A stretch of DNA of 64,000 nt from Chitinophaga sp. (GTDB taxonomy: Bacteria; Bacteroidota; Bacteroidia; Chitinophagales; Chitinophagaceae). The notes below the pieces were generated by a model. It had not been told where the DNA came from. It made no database searches and saw nothing but the letters and a program-made list of their open reading frames with translations. Position 1 is the stretch's first letter, and each line of letters starts with the position of its first letter. The position numbers and the translations under genes are program-made. Positions 1 through 8,364 of this stretch are shown here, in pieces. The DNA lies in contig NZ_JAFAIX010000012.1 in NCBI RefSeq assembly GCF_019236475.1, forward strand, positions 62,001 through 126,000, read 5' to 3'.

Positions 1-539
1 TCCTCATCAAAGTGGAAGAAACTATAGCTGTAACCTGTGGCATAATTGATACGGCCGCTCAGGTTAATCCCTATCCCCAATATCTTTTCTCTCGGTACCG
101 GTAAATCAGTGATGAACTGATTTATATGCTGACAGAGTTGTTCTAGTGATTCCTTGTTGTTATCCAGCTTATAAGGCAGATTTTCAACAGTACTAATAAG
201 GTTTTTCTGTAGATCGGATAGCCCTAGGTTCAGGTGGTTCTGTTTAATATCTACGCCAATAAAAAAAGCAGAATCCGGCACCAGACCATATAGATTAGGT
301 TTTCTTCCACCTGTTGATTCCACTTTTCCATAATCTTTTACCAGTCCGTCCTGAATAAGATCGTTCAGCAGGGTGGTTACTTTGGGGGCGCTGAGGTTAA
401 GCTCCTTGCACATATCAGCAATAGTAGCATTGCCGATATTGGCAAAATAGGCCAGGGCAGCCTTTTTTAGGTTGATGTTCTTGTACGCTACTCCGGTGAC
501 ATTTTCACTGTTTAGCTCTTCAAAGAATGTTTTAGACAT
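1..539 (-). CDS. ROK-family transcriptional repressor (3' part outside window)
   Basis: Absent from the ORF track because it runs off the left edge; I translated it from the complement of 539. The 179 visible residues begin MSKTFFEEL and hold an N-terminal winged-helix domain (about residues 25-75, with AALAYFANIGNATIADM and LNLSAPKVTTLL) followed by the wing motif ESTGGRKPNLYGL, typical of NagC/Mlc-type ROK repressors. From about residue 85 the sugar-kinase-like ROK fold begins (FFIGVDIKQNHLNLGLSD). Full members have about 400 residues, so more than half lies outside. It is divergent from the FAD oxidoreductase operon across 203 bp, which suggests it represses that operon in response to an (amino)sugar. 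Family call is firm; the ligand is unknown. Confidence 0.85.
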   Translation of the reverse strand, partial: MSKTFFEELNSENVTGVAYKNINLKKAALAYFANIGNATIADMCKELNLSAPKVTTLLNDLIQDGLVKDYGKVESTGGRKPNLYGLVPDSAFFIGVDIKQNHLNLGLSDLQKNLISTVENLPYKLDNNKESLEQLCQHINQFITDLPVPREKILGIGINLSGRINYATGYSYSFFHFDE

Positions 540-742
540 AACCGGTTGATTGCTTTTGCGAATTTTATGATCCAATTTAAGCCCCTGAATTTTAATTTTT
601 ATTAAAAAATATACGGCAAAAATCTAATAATTAATGAAAATTTCATCTTTTTGAAAATTATTTTCACAATTACCGTTAATAAAAAAATTATATTAAGTAG
701 TTTCTATAGTTTTTAAATTTATTTATTTACTTTAGTTCTACT
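540..742. promoter_or_regulatory. Divergent AT-rich control region between ROK repressor and catabolic operon
   Basis: These 203 bases are very A/T rich and separate two divergent genes. On the plus strand TACTTTAG (728-735) is one base off the Bacteroidota -7 motif TAnnTTTG but lies only 8 bp before the ATG at 743, so it may be chance. No clear -33 TTTG or strong palindromic operator was found. A ROK operator would be expected here by position. Confidence 0.35.
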
Positions 743-2614
743 ATGAAACATTTATCAACCTTAATCCACGGAACACTGCTATCACTATGCCTTTGCGGTA
801 CCACGGCCTATGCACAGCAATCACAAACTGATATCCTGATCATAGGAGGCGGCGCATCCGGCACCACCGCCGGCATCCAGGCTGCCCGCATGGGCGTTAA
901 AACCACCATTCTGGAAGAAAGTACCTGGCTAGGCGGTATGCTCACCGGCGCCGGAGTATCTGCCATTGATGGCAATAATAACCTTCCCTCCGGCCTCTGG
1001 GGCGAATTCAGAAACAGGCTCAGTCAACACTATGGCAGTCTCGGTGCACTATCTACTGGTTGGGTAAGCTATACTTTATTTGAACCTTCTGTAGGCGATA
1101 GTATCCTGAAAAGTATGGCCGCTGCCGAAAAATCACTTTCCATCCAATACGATGCCCACTGGACAAACGTCAAAAGAGAAAATAATAAATGGATTGTTAC
1201 CTATACTAAAGGAAAACGCTCTCAATCCATTATCGCCAACATTCTGATTGACGCCACCGAACTCGGTGATATCATGGCAACAACTGGCACTGCCTACAGA
1301 ACAGGCATGGATAGTCGTACCGAAACAAAGGAAGACGTAGCTCCACTGGAGGCCAATCATTATATCCAAGCATTGACCTACGTGGTGACACTCAAAGATT
1401 ATGGCACCGGTGCCGATAAAACTATTCCTAAACCAGCGGGATACGATCCAACGCCTTTCCTCTGCTGCTGCAGCGCCTCTAACCCTTATGGCAATAGCAA
1501 CAATGGTAAAATCGACTGCGATAAAATGATGGAGTATGGCAAACTTCCCAATCATAAATATATGATAAACTGGCCGGGATGTGGTAACGACTATCCATTG
1601 AATGTGATAGAAATGACGAGGGAACAAAGAACGGAAGCTTTGAAGAAGGCAAAACTGCATACTCTCCAGTACCTCTATTATTTACAGACAGCACTAGGTT
1701 ATAAACATCTCGGTATTGCAGATGACGAGTATCCCACTCCGGATAAACTTCCATTTATTCCTTACTACCGCGAAGCCCGTAGGCTGAAAGGCATTACCAC
1801 ACTGACTATTAACCATATCTCCAAACCATTCGACCAACAAGAAGCATTTTATCGTACAGGCATTGCCGTTGGTGACTATCCTATCGATCATCACCAAAGC
1901 AAAGACCCTGCTGTGCCGAAAATTGATTTCGGTAAAGCGAAAGTGCCTTCTTACAATATTCCACTGGGATCACTCATTCCTCAGCAAACTTCTTCTTTCA
2001 TCGTTGCGGAAAAAAGTATCAGCGTTACTAATATCGTGAATGGCGCTACCAGACTGCAACCCGTGGTATTGCAACTAGGACAAGCTGCTGGCGCATTGGC
2101 TGCTATCTGCATACATCATAATATACAACCAAAAGATGTACAGGTGAGAGAAGTACAGGATACGCTCCTCCATGCAGGCGTTTACCTGATGCCATACATG
2201 GATGTGAAGCCGGAAGATAAAAGCTTTGCAGCGATTCAACGTATAGGCGCTACCGGTATCATGCGCGGTACAGGCATTGCTTACACATGGGCTAATCAAA
2301 CCTGGTTCTACCCTAAAAGAGCGATCAGTGAATATGAATATGCGGAAGGCCTGAAAACCTACTACCCTACTGTAAGAAAATTAGATCCAACTGGCGAAGA
2401 CCTCACTCCTGAATTCATGGTACAGGCTTTAAAAGCGGCTGGATTGAAAGATATTTCCATTAACAACCTGGCGGAAAACTGGAACAAATTACAAACAGGC
2501 GCCACTTTCAAAGCGAACATGGCTCTGAACAGGGAATTAGCAGCGGTTATCACCGACTACTTCCTCCATCCTTTTGACCAACAGGTAGATTTTAATGGTC
2601 ATCTCCTGAAATAA
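743..2614 (+). CDS. Exported FAD-dependent oxidoreductase (PF12831 type)
   Basis: A 623-residue protein with a signal peptide (hydrophobic residues 8-22, cleavage after TAYA at about 24) and an immediate Rossmann dinucleotide-binding motif, IIGGGASGTTAG at about 33-44, ending in an acidic residue after MGVKTTILEE. This is the layout of the FAD_oxidored family, often found beside polysaccharide or sugar catabolic genes in Bacteroidota and Planctomycetota and sometimes mislabelled xanthan lyase. A Cys-rich segment (FLCCCSASNP) lies near residue 240. It likely oxidises a sugar-related substrate in the periplasm. It is the first gene of the operon, 5 bp before the SGNH gene. Substrate unknown. 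Confidence 0.8.
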   Translation: MKHLSTLIHGTLLSLCLCGTTAYAQQSQTDILIIGGGASGTTAGIQAARMGVKTTILEESTWLGGMLTGAGVSAIDGNNNLPSGLWGEFRNRLSQHYGSLGALSTGWVSYTLFEPSVGDSILKSMAAAEKSLSIQYDAHWTNVKRENNKWIVTYTKGKRSQSIIANILIDATELGDIMATTGTAYRTGMDSRTETKEDVAPLEANHYIQALTYVVTLKDYGTGADKTIPKPAGYDPTPFLCCCSASNPYGNSNNGKIDCDKMMEYGKLPNHKYMINWPGCGNDYPLNVIEMTREQRTEALKKAKLHTLQYLYYLQTALGYKHLGIADDEYPTPDKLPFIPYYREARRLKGITTLTINHISKPFDQQEAFYRTGIAVGDYPIDHHQSKDPAVPKIDFGKAKVPSYNIPLGSLIPQQTSSFIVAEKSISVTNIVNGATRLQPVVLQLGQAAGALAAICIHHNIQPKDVQVREVQDTLLHAGVYLMPYMDVKPEDKSFAAIQRIGATGIMRGTGIAYTWANQTWFYPKRAISEYEYAEGLKTYYPTVRKLDPTGEDLTPEFMVQALKAAGLKDISINNLAENWNKLQTGATFKANMALNRELAAVITDYFLHPFDQQVDFNGHLLK

Positions 2615-2619
2615 CACCT

Positions 2620-3312
2620 ATGAAAATACACCTTTCACTCATGGCCTGTGGCATTGTCTTTTCCACGTTATGCAATGCCCAGGTCCATGATACCGCGAAA
2701 GCGGCATTCGATTCCACGTATCACAATTACCTGTATGACTCCAGGTTGGCCTATTTCAAAGGATTGCCGGATACAAAAGATGAAATCATTTTCCTAGGAA
2801 ACAGTATCACTCATTGGGGCGATTGGGCGGAGCTGACAGGAAATTCACATGTGCGTAACCGTGGTATTGCCGGTGATATCAGTTATGGTATCCTGGCTAG
2901 AATGGATGAGGTGCTATCTTCCAAACCAGCAAAAATATTCCTGATGATTGGCGTCAATGATATAGGGCGCAAAATCCCACTGGAATTGACTTTGCAAAAC
3001 TATCGGCGCATACTGGCCATGGTGAAATCAGTATCGCCACACACCCGGCTTTATATTCAGAGTGTGTTGCCCATCAATGAATCGATTATCAACCGAGATT
3101 ATTATACAGGTACTAATGCAGAAATAAGAACAATGAATGCAGCAGTGAAGGCACTGGCTGTTGAGCAACAGATAACATTTATCAACCTATATGATCTGCT
3201 TGCTGATAAAGACGGCCAGATGCCCGCTGCATATACTTATGACGGTATACACCTGACCGCTGCTGCATACATCCGCTGGACCAACTATCTGCGCCAGCAA
3301 CGTTATCTCTGA
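2620..3312 (+). CDS. Exported SGNH/GDSL-family hydrolase
   Basis: This 230-residue protein has a signal peptide (MKIHLSLMACGIVFSTLCNAQ). The SGNH blocks are visible: block I GNSITHWGDW with the nucleophile Ser62, block III GVNDIGR, and block V YTYDGIHL with Asp208 and His211. Such enzymes remove acetyl or other acyl groups from carbohydrates; sialate O-acetylesterases are a common annotation. It starts 5 bp after the FAD oxidoreductase, and its TGA overlaps the first possible ATG of the next gene (TGATG), so translation may be coupled. Family assignment is strong; the acyl substrate is inferred only from operon context. Confidence 0.85.
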   Translation: MKIHLSLMACGIVFSTLCNAQVHDTAKAAFDSTYHNYLYDSRLAYFKGLPDTKDEIIFLGNSITHWGDWAELTGNSHVRNRGIAGDISYGILARMDEVLSSKPAKIFLMIGVNDIGRKIPLELTLQNYRRILAMVKSVSPHTRLYIQSVLPINESIINRDYYTGTNAEIRTMNAAVKALAVEQQITFINLYDLLADKDGQMPAAYTYDGIHLTAAAYIRWTNYLRQQRYL

Positions 3313-3335
3313 TGCTAACCAATAAAATTACAACC

Positions 3336-4268
3336 ATGAAAATAACAGGTACATTCCTCGATGAAATAAGTCATGATATCCCCCATCAAAACTGGGGTCG
3401 CGCAGAATGGGATGCTGATTTCTCCCACATGAAAGCAATTGGCATCGATACGGTATTCCTTATCCGCAGCGGTTTTCAGCGCTGGCTCACCTACCCTTCC
3501 AAGGTATTGATGAAAGAAGAATCCTGCTATGAGCCTCCGGTAGACCTCGTGAAAATGTTCCTGGAACTGGCAGACAAACACCATATGAAATTTTACTTCG
3601 GTCTGTATGATAGCGGCAAATACTGGTGGAAAGGGGATTTCCAAAAAGAGGTAGACATCAACCTGAAAGTAATTGATGAGGTGTGGAAAACATATGGTCA
3701 TCATAAATCTTTCCAAGGCTGGTACCTGACGCAGGAAGTGAGTCGCAGAACTGGAAAAGTAATTGACCTGTATGCCAAACTGGGAAAGCATTGTAAAGAT
3801 ATTTCGGGGGGACTGCCAACCCTCATTTCTCCATGGATCGATGGAAAAAAGGCCGTGATGGCCGCTTCTGGTTCGTTATCTAAAGAAGATGCTGTGTCTC
3901 TTAAACAGCATGAAGCAGAATGGAGCGAAATATTCGACGGTATCAAAGGTGTAGTGGATGCATGCGCATTCCAGGATGGTCATATTGAATTTTATGAGTT
4001 GCCCGACTTCTTTGCTGTCAACAAAATGATCGCAGATAAATACGGTATCCAATGCTGGACCAATGCCGAATCCTTTGACCGCGATATGCCGATCAAATTC
4101 TTTCCAATCAAATTTGAGAAACTGCGCATGAAGCTAGAAGCCGCTCGCAAAGCGGGTTACGATAAAGCTATTACATTTGAATTTTCACATTTCATGAGCC
4201 CACAATCTGCCTATCTCCAGGCAGGACACCTCTATAACCGCTATAAAGAATACATTAAAACCCTCTGA
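3336..4268 (+). CDS. DUF4434 glycosidase-like TIM-barrel protein
   Basis: From ATG 3336 this gives 310 residues starting MKITGTFLDE; the track's ATG at 3312, overlapping the SGNH stop, adds eight residues and is the alternative. The start MKITGTFLDEISHDIPHQNW and the following hydrophobic strands match my recollection of DUF4434, a family with a glycoside-hydrolase-like (beta/alpha)8 barrel. Two glutamates sit at barrel-strand-like positions (GWYLTQEVSR and CWTNAESFDR) and could be an acid/base and nucleophile pair; this is inference. There is no signal peptide, so it should act in the cytoplasm, like the epimerase 5 bp downstream. No reaction can be assigned. Confidence 0.7.
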   Translation: MKITGTFLDEISHDIPHQNWGRAEWDADFSHMKAIGIDTVFLIRSGFQRWLTYPSKVLMKEESCYEPPVDLVKMFLELADKHHMKFYFGLYDSGKYWWKGDFQKEVDINLKVIDEVWKTYGHHKSFQGWYLTQEVSRRTGKVIDLYAKLGKHCKDISGGLPTLISPWIDGKKAVMAASGSLSKEDAVSLKQHEAEWSEIFDGIKGVVDACAFQDGHIEFYELPDFFAVNKMIADKYGIQCWTNAESFDRDMPIKFFPIKFEKLRMKLEAARKAGYDKAITFEFSHFMSPQSAYLQAGHLYNRYKEYIKTL

Positions 4269-4273
4269 GAACA

Positions 4274-5473
4274 ATGACTGCTGGATTTAAGGAATACGCT
4301 GATTTATATCGGAAGAATTTATTGGAAGACGTCGTACCCTTCTGGATGAAACATTCCCCGGACAATGAGCATGGTGGCTATTTCACTTGCCTAGACCGCG
4401 CCGGAAACGCCTTCGATACGGATAAATTCATCTGGCTACAATGCCGGGAAGTATGGTGTTTTAGTATGCTGTACAATAAGGTGGAGAAAAAACAGGAATG
4501 GCTGGACATGGCCATACAAGGCGCTGAATTTCTCCGCAAACACGGTCGGGATAAAGAGGGCAACTGGTATTTCTCTTTGACCCGTTCCGGAGCCCCTATC
4601 ATCGAGGCTTACAACATTTTCTCGGACTGCTTTGCTGCCATGGCTTTCGGGCAACTGTACCAAGCCACTGGCAACCAAGATTATAGCAAGATTGCATCGG
4701 ATACTTTCTTCAATATCCTGAAAAGACAAGGCAATCCTAAAGGTCGATTTAATAAGGCTTTCCCCGGAACCAGACCTTTGCAAAACTTTGCACTACCGAT
4801 GATCCTATGTAACCTCGTACTAGAAATAGAACCGCTACTAGATAAACAATTAGTTGCAGATACTATCCAGCATGGTGTGCATACGGTAATGGATATATTT
4901 TATCAGCATGACACCGGACTGATCCTGGAAAACACCACGCCAGAAGGCCACTTCTCCGACTCTTTCGACGGTCGTCTCATCAATCCTGGTCATGGCCTGG
5001 AAGCCATGTGGTTTATCATGGACCTGGCTACTCGCACCAACGACCAGGCTCTAATGCATAAAGCGAAGGACATTACACTGAATATCCTGGAATACGGATG
5101 GGATGAGGAATACGGCGGTATCTTCTATTTCCTGGACATCAAAGGCGCGCCCCCTCAGCAACTGGAATGGGACCAAAAACTTTGGTGGGTACACATCGAA
5201 ACAATTATCAGTTTGCTCAAAGGATACCTGCATACCGGCGATCCTAAATGCATGGAATGGTTCAAAAAAGTACATGATTATACCTGGGCCAGATTCCCGG
5301 ACCCTAAATATGGCGAATGGTTTGGTTATCTTAACAGGCAAGGACAACCACTGTTACCATTAAAAGGTGGTAAATGGAAAGGTTGTTTCCACGTTCCGCG
5401 GGGATTGTACCAATGTTGGCAAACGTTGGAAGCCATCGCGGCCAAATATGAAGTTTTATCACCACAATCGTAA
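4274..5473 (+). CDS. AGE-family epimerase (N-acylglucosamine 2-epimerase-like)
   Basis: A cytoplasmic protein of 399 residues, the normal length of the (alpha/alpha)6-barrel AGE/cellobiose 2-epimerase superfamily. Family-typical segments include HGGYFTCLDR near the N-terminus, NPGHGLEAMWF in the middle (a conserved His) and CFHVPRGLYQCWQ at the C-terminus (the second catalytic His region). Members interconvert GlcNAc and ManNAc, or glucose and mannose units. With a ROK regulator, an SGNH esterase and a sugar MFS transporter, a ManNAc/GlcNAc role is plausible, but cellobiose or mannobiose epimerases share the fold. It follows DUF4434 by 5 bp and precedes the transporter by 5 bp. Confidence 0.85.
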   Translation: MTAGFKEYADLYRKNLLEDVVPFWMKHSPDNEHGGYFTCLDRAGNAFDTDKFIWLQCREVWCFSMLYNKVEKKQEWLDMAIQGAEFLRKHGRDKEGNWYFSLTRSGAPIIEAYNIFSDCFAAMAFGQLYQATGNQDYSKIASDTFFNILKRQGNPKGRFNKAFPGTRPLQNFALPMILCNLVLEIEPLLDKQLVADTIQHGVHTVMDIFYQHDTGLILENTTPEGHFSDSFDGRLINPGHGLEAMWFIMDLATRTNDQALMHKAKDITLNILEYGWDEEYGGIFYFLDIKGAPPQQLEWDQKLWWVHIETIISLLKGYLHTGDPKCMEWFKKVHDYTWARFPDPKYGEWFGYLNRQGQPLLPLKGGKWKGCFHVPRGLYQCWQTLEAIAAKYEVLSPQS

Positions 5474-5478
5474 TTGCT

Positions 5479-6705
5479 ATGCCAATCATCTCCAACAGTC
5501 TGCAAGACCAGCCTGTCGCAGACACGCGACAGTCCTACACGCCGGCATTAATTTCACTGGCCGTATTGTATTTCATGATGGGATTTATCACCTGTCTAAA
5601 TGATACGCTGGTACCGTTTTTCAAGAAAGGATTCACACTAACATATTCACAATCCAGCCTGGTACAGTTTTACTTTTTCCTCACCTATGGCGTGATGTCT
5701 ATACCTGCAGGAAGAATTGTCATGCAGACGGGATATAAAAAGGGTATGGTATTGGGGTTTGGCATTGCTGCTATCGGTGGACTTCTGTTCTATCCTGCCT
5801 CTGTTTTTCATGAGTATGCATTATTCCTTGCAGCCTTGTTTGTGGTAGCTATAGGCATTGTATTGCTGCAAGTAGCTGCCAATCCATATATCACTGTTTT
5901 AGGGCCTTCCCGTACTGCTTCTGCGCGACTAGCACTCATTCAGGGAATAGGTTCCTTGGGAACTACCGCTGCGCCTTTGTTTGGAGCACATTTTATTTTA
6001 TCCAAACTAGAAGATTCCAGTACTTCCAGTGAGGCGGTACGTTATCCGTATCTGGGAATTGCTGTATTACTGATGTTGATCGCATTTATTGTATCTCGTT
6101 TATCCCTTCCCGTTATACCGGTTTCTGCTGGGGAGAAAGAAAATAGTCGCGGGCTCTTTTCTTACAGGCAGTTGAACTTCGGCATTATCGGCATTTTCAT
6201 GTATGTAGGGGCAGAAGTAGCAGTGGGAACCTTTCTCACCAATTACATTGTAGACCTTTTGCATATTCCTGAGAAAGAAGCGAATAACTATGTAGCGTTA
6301 TATTGGGGATGTATGCTCGTAGGACGATTGCTGGGAGCGGGTTTATTGCGGATGTTGCGTCCGGGGATGCTATTATCTGTTTGTGCAGTGGCGGCAGCCG
6401 CTTTGATATTGATCTCTATCAACAGCACTGGCATGTTGGCAGTACGTTGTATGATAGCGGTAGGGCTTTGTAATGCTATCATGTTTGCCACCATCTTTTC
6501 CTTAGCTGTGAATGGCGTGGGTAAGCATACCACCGCTGCTTCGGGGTTATTGTCCACTGCAATTTGCGGGGGCGCCATCATCTCTTATTTGCAGGGTTTT
6601 GTGAAGGATCATTACGACTGGCATACTGCGTTCATGATACCATTGATCTGCTATTTGTACATATTATTTTACGGCCTGAACGGGCATAAACCTAAAGCCA
6701 TATGA
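5479..6705 (+). CDS. MFS sugar transporter (FucP-like)
   Basis: A 408-residue integral membrane protein with about 12 hydrophobic segments. The first helix region FMMGFITCLNDTLVPFFKKGF and the helix containing LLQVAANPYITVLGP are characteristic of the FucP/NagP-type sugar:proton symporters of Bacteroidota, in which the second motif lines the sugar path. It probably imports the monosaccharide handled by the epimerase. It lies 5 bp after the AGE gene, and its TGA overlaps the ATG of the DUF1501 gene by 4 bp (ATGA). The family is clear; the sugar is not. Confidence 0.85.
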   Translation: MPIISNSLQDQPVADTRQSYTPALISLAVLYFMMGFITCLNDTLVPFFKKGFTLTYSQSSLVQFYFFLTYGVMSIPAGRIVMQTGYKKGMVLGFGIAAIGGLLFYPASVFHEYALFLAALFVVAIGIVLLQVAANPYITVLGPSRTASARLALIQGIGSLGTTAAPLFGAHFILSKLEDSSTSSEAVRYPYLGIAVLLMLIAFIVSRLSLPVIPVSAGEKENSRGLFSYRQLNFGIIGIFMYVGAEVAVGTFLTNYIVDLLHIPEKEANNYVALYWGCMLVGRLLGAGLLRMLRPGMLLSVCAVAAAALILISINSTGMLAVRCMIAVGLCNAIMFATIFSLAVNGVGKHTTAASGLLSTAICGGAIISYLQGFVKDHYDWHTAFMIPLICYLYILFYGLNGHKPKAI

Positions 6706-7595
6706 AACGTAGGGCATTCCTGAAACAGGGCGGATTGGCAGCAGGTATTTTGTTGTTGCCATCATTTGTCAAGGCTGCGGTAATAGGTGCCCGGAGAAGA
6801 GTCATCTTTGTGCACTTGCAGGGAGGTAATGATGGATTGAATACGGTGATACCGTATGGAGACAGCCGGTACAGCGAATTACGTCCTACCCTTGCCATTC
6901 CGAAGGGGCAACTGTTACGTATAAACGAAAAGTGGGCCTTTCATCCAGCATTACAATCACTGGTACCACTATACGAAAAACAGCAGATGCGCGTGATGCA
7001 GCAAGTTGGGTTTTCCGTTACGGAAAACTCTCATTATCATGCCGCACGCATCTGGCAAACGGGATGTCTGGAAGGGCAAGATTGTAATCACTGGCTTTCA
7101 AAAGATGTTATGGTGCAGGATTACAGCACATTGGATTACCGCGAAGCCTTGCAACGAACCGCCAAGGATATTCACGATGGTACATCTGCCCGTGTATTTC
7201 ATACTGCCCTTGATGGTTTCGATACCCATCAATTTCAGCGGGTCCATCATGACAGGTTGCTGGCCGAGTTCAGTGAAGGAATTTCCGGGCTGGTAAGCGC
7301 ACTCAAAGCCAGTGGGCAGTTTCCCGATACGATGATTGTGGCTTGGTCGGAATTTGGCCGTAGTGTGAAGGAGAATATACGGAAAGGAACCGATCATGGA
7401 GGGGCTGGACAGTTGTATATATTTGGCGCAAACCTGCAACAGGCAGGCATTGAAGATATAAAAGATAGTTTTTGGCAGGAGGATTCGGAGGTCCAGCGTG
7501 ATTTCCGAGGAGTTTATGCCGGAATAGCAGGTTGGTTGGGTATAAGCAGCCGTCTGGCACAAGTGGGTGGGCTGGAAACAGCACGCCTGGTTTAG
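6702..7595 (+). CDS. DUF1501 protein with Tat-type signal, short form
   Basis: A 297-residue protein. The N-terminus MKRRAFLKQGGLAAGILLLPSFVKAA carries the twin-arginine motif RRAFLK and a hydrophobic stretch, implying Tat export. The body has DUF1501 hallmarks, an alkaline-phosphatase-superfamily fold: VIFVHLQGGNDGLNTVIPY, a DGFDTHQ motif and a WSEFGRSV...DHGG block. Most family members I know have about 380-450 residues, so this copy is short, with little sequence between the NHWLS segment and the DGFDTHQ motif. It is the last operon gene, overlapping the MFS gene by 4 bp. Its function is not known; metal-dependent hydrolysis of a sulfate or phosphate ester is a guess from the fold. Confidence 0.75.
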   Translation: MKRRAFLKQGGLAAGILLLPSFVKAAVIGARRRVIFVHLQGGNDGLNTVIPYGDSRYSELRPTLAIPKGQLLRINEKWAFHPALQSLVPLYEKQQMRVMQQVGFSVTENSHYHAARIWQTGCLEGQDCNHWLSKDVMVQDYSTLDYREALQRTAKDIHDGTSARVFHTALDGFDTHQFQRVHHDRLLAEFSEGISGLVSALKASGQFPDTMIVAWSEFGRSVKENIRKGTDHGGAGQLYIFGANLQQAGIEDIKDSFWQEDSEVQRDFRGVYAGIAGWLGISSRLAQVGGLETARLV

Positions 7596-7604
7596 AAAAA
7601 ATGT

Positions 7605-7641
7605 AAGTCCCTGTTATGCCCGCATCGTATAGCAGGGATTT
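7605..7641 (+). terminator. Hairpin at end of ROK-linked operon
   Basis: A 13-bp stem (AAGTCCCTGTTAT with ATAGCAGGGATTT, two G-U/U-G pairs) closes an 11-nt loop 10 nt after the DUF1501 stop. It is followed by an A/T-rich stretch rather than a pure U run, so terminator strength is uncertain. Confidence 0.55.
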
Positions 7642-7654
7642 CATTTATAATAGA

Positions 7655-7685
7655 TTTTGTTAATTGCTAAAAAAGAATACCTTTG
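7655..7685 (+). promoter_or_regulatory. Bacteroidota-type promoter for tRNA-Leu
   Basis: TTTTG at 7655-7659 and TACCTTTG at 7678-7685 (exact TAnnTTTG) are separated by 18 bp, matching the -33/-7 layout of the Bacteroidota primary sigma factor. The tRNA begins 54 bp downstream. Confidence 0.7.
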
Positions 7686-7739
7686 CAGTCCTTTGTTTAC
7701 CGCCAGTAAGCTGAAAAGCTTATGCAGCGTACATCACCC

Positions 7740-7821
7740 GCGGATGTGGTGAAATTGGTAGACACGCCAGACTTAGGATCTGGTGCCGCGAGGCATGGGG
7801 GTTCGAGTCCCTTCATCCGCA
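7740..7821 (+). tRNA. tRNA-Leu (anticodon UAG)
   Basis: Cloverleaf read by eye. The acceptor GCGGATG pairs with CATCCGC (7814-7820) and A7821 is the discriminator. The anticodon stem CCAGA/TCTGG encloses loop CTTAGGA, giving anticodon TAG, which reads CUN leucine codons. The long variable arm (TGCCGCGAGGCA) marks a type II tRNA, as expected for leucine. The T-loop GGTTCGAGTCC is standard. The 3' CCA is not encoded. A strong terminator follows within 10 nt, so it is a single-gene transcript. Confidence 0.95.
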
Positions 7822-7829
7822 CTACAAGA

Positions 7830-7857
7830 ACAGCCAGCTATATGCTGGCTGTTTTTA
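7830..7857 (+). terminator. Terminator of tRNA-Leu
   Basis: A perfect 9-bp stem ACAGCCAGC/GCTGGCTGT with a TATAT loop, followed by TTTTATTT: a classic intrinsic terminator on the plus strand. Confidence 0.9.
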
Positions 7858-8364
7858 TTTAGTTCCCGGATCAAATCCTAAAATGGCCTAATCCCCTGGC
7901 TTTGATGGTCCCAGGCATGGTTAAAGTGTATTTCGTCTCCCTATAGTCCTACTTATAAAATATATTTTTAAACTGATCCTTACAGGGTAAAATTTTAGCG
8001 TTGAATTGCCGGCAATCTTCGATAAACATACTATCTTCGCGCTCTGTTATATTGGGGTAAATTTCATAAATTCGTGAAATTCAATATTTTAAGCCGAAGG
8101 AAAGAAGACCATCAGGACAGGAAGCAAATGAAAATCTGGCTGGCATCAAGAAAAGAAGAATAGCATAGTGCCAATATGGCAACCTTATCCTGCTATAAGT
8201 CCCCTTTCTTTCTCAGTTTGGGTGTTCGGGTAAAGATTCAATCTCCACTTACCTTTCGGGGCATTCCGGGTAGAAAGTCCGGTTGATGACTGAATGACTT
8301 CATGGCAGAAAAATAAAACAGGAATTATTATTGCGTCTTAAAGAACATTTTATACAATTCAATT
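7858..8364 (+). other. Non-coding 0.5 kb upstream of tig with promoter-like and hairpin elements
   Basis: No convincing ORF lies here. TATCTTCG (8032-8039) is one base off TAnnTTTG, with a TTG 23 bp upstream. Just after it is an imperfect hairpin (8049-8087: ATATTG plus AATTTCA pairing with TGAAATT plus CAATAT, with a five-base bulge), followed by TTT. Bases 8090-8290 contain several further short complementary arms, such as ATAGCA/TGCTAT around a TGCCA-ATA-TGGCA hairpin, GGTAA/TTACC and CTTTC/GAAAG. It could be the long tig 5' leader or a separate small RNA; I could not match it to 6S RNA, tmRNA or RNase P RNA. Confidence 0.35.

Noticed and set aside
8090-8290. RNase P RNA, tmRNA or 6S RNA in the tig leader
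   Set aside because: A GAAAGTCCGG-like string resembles part of RNase P, but the region is too short and lacks the other core helices. There is no tmRNA-like tRNA end, and no clear 6S bubble was found.
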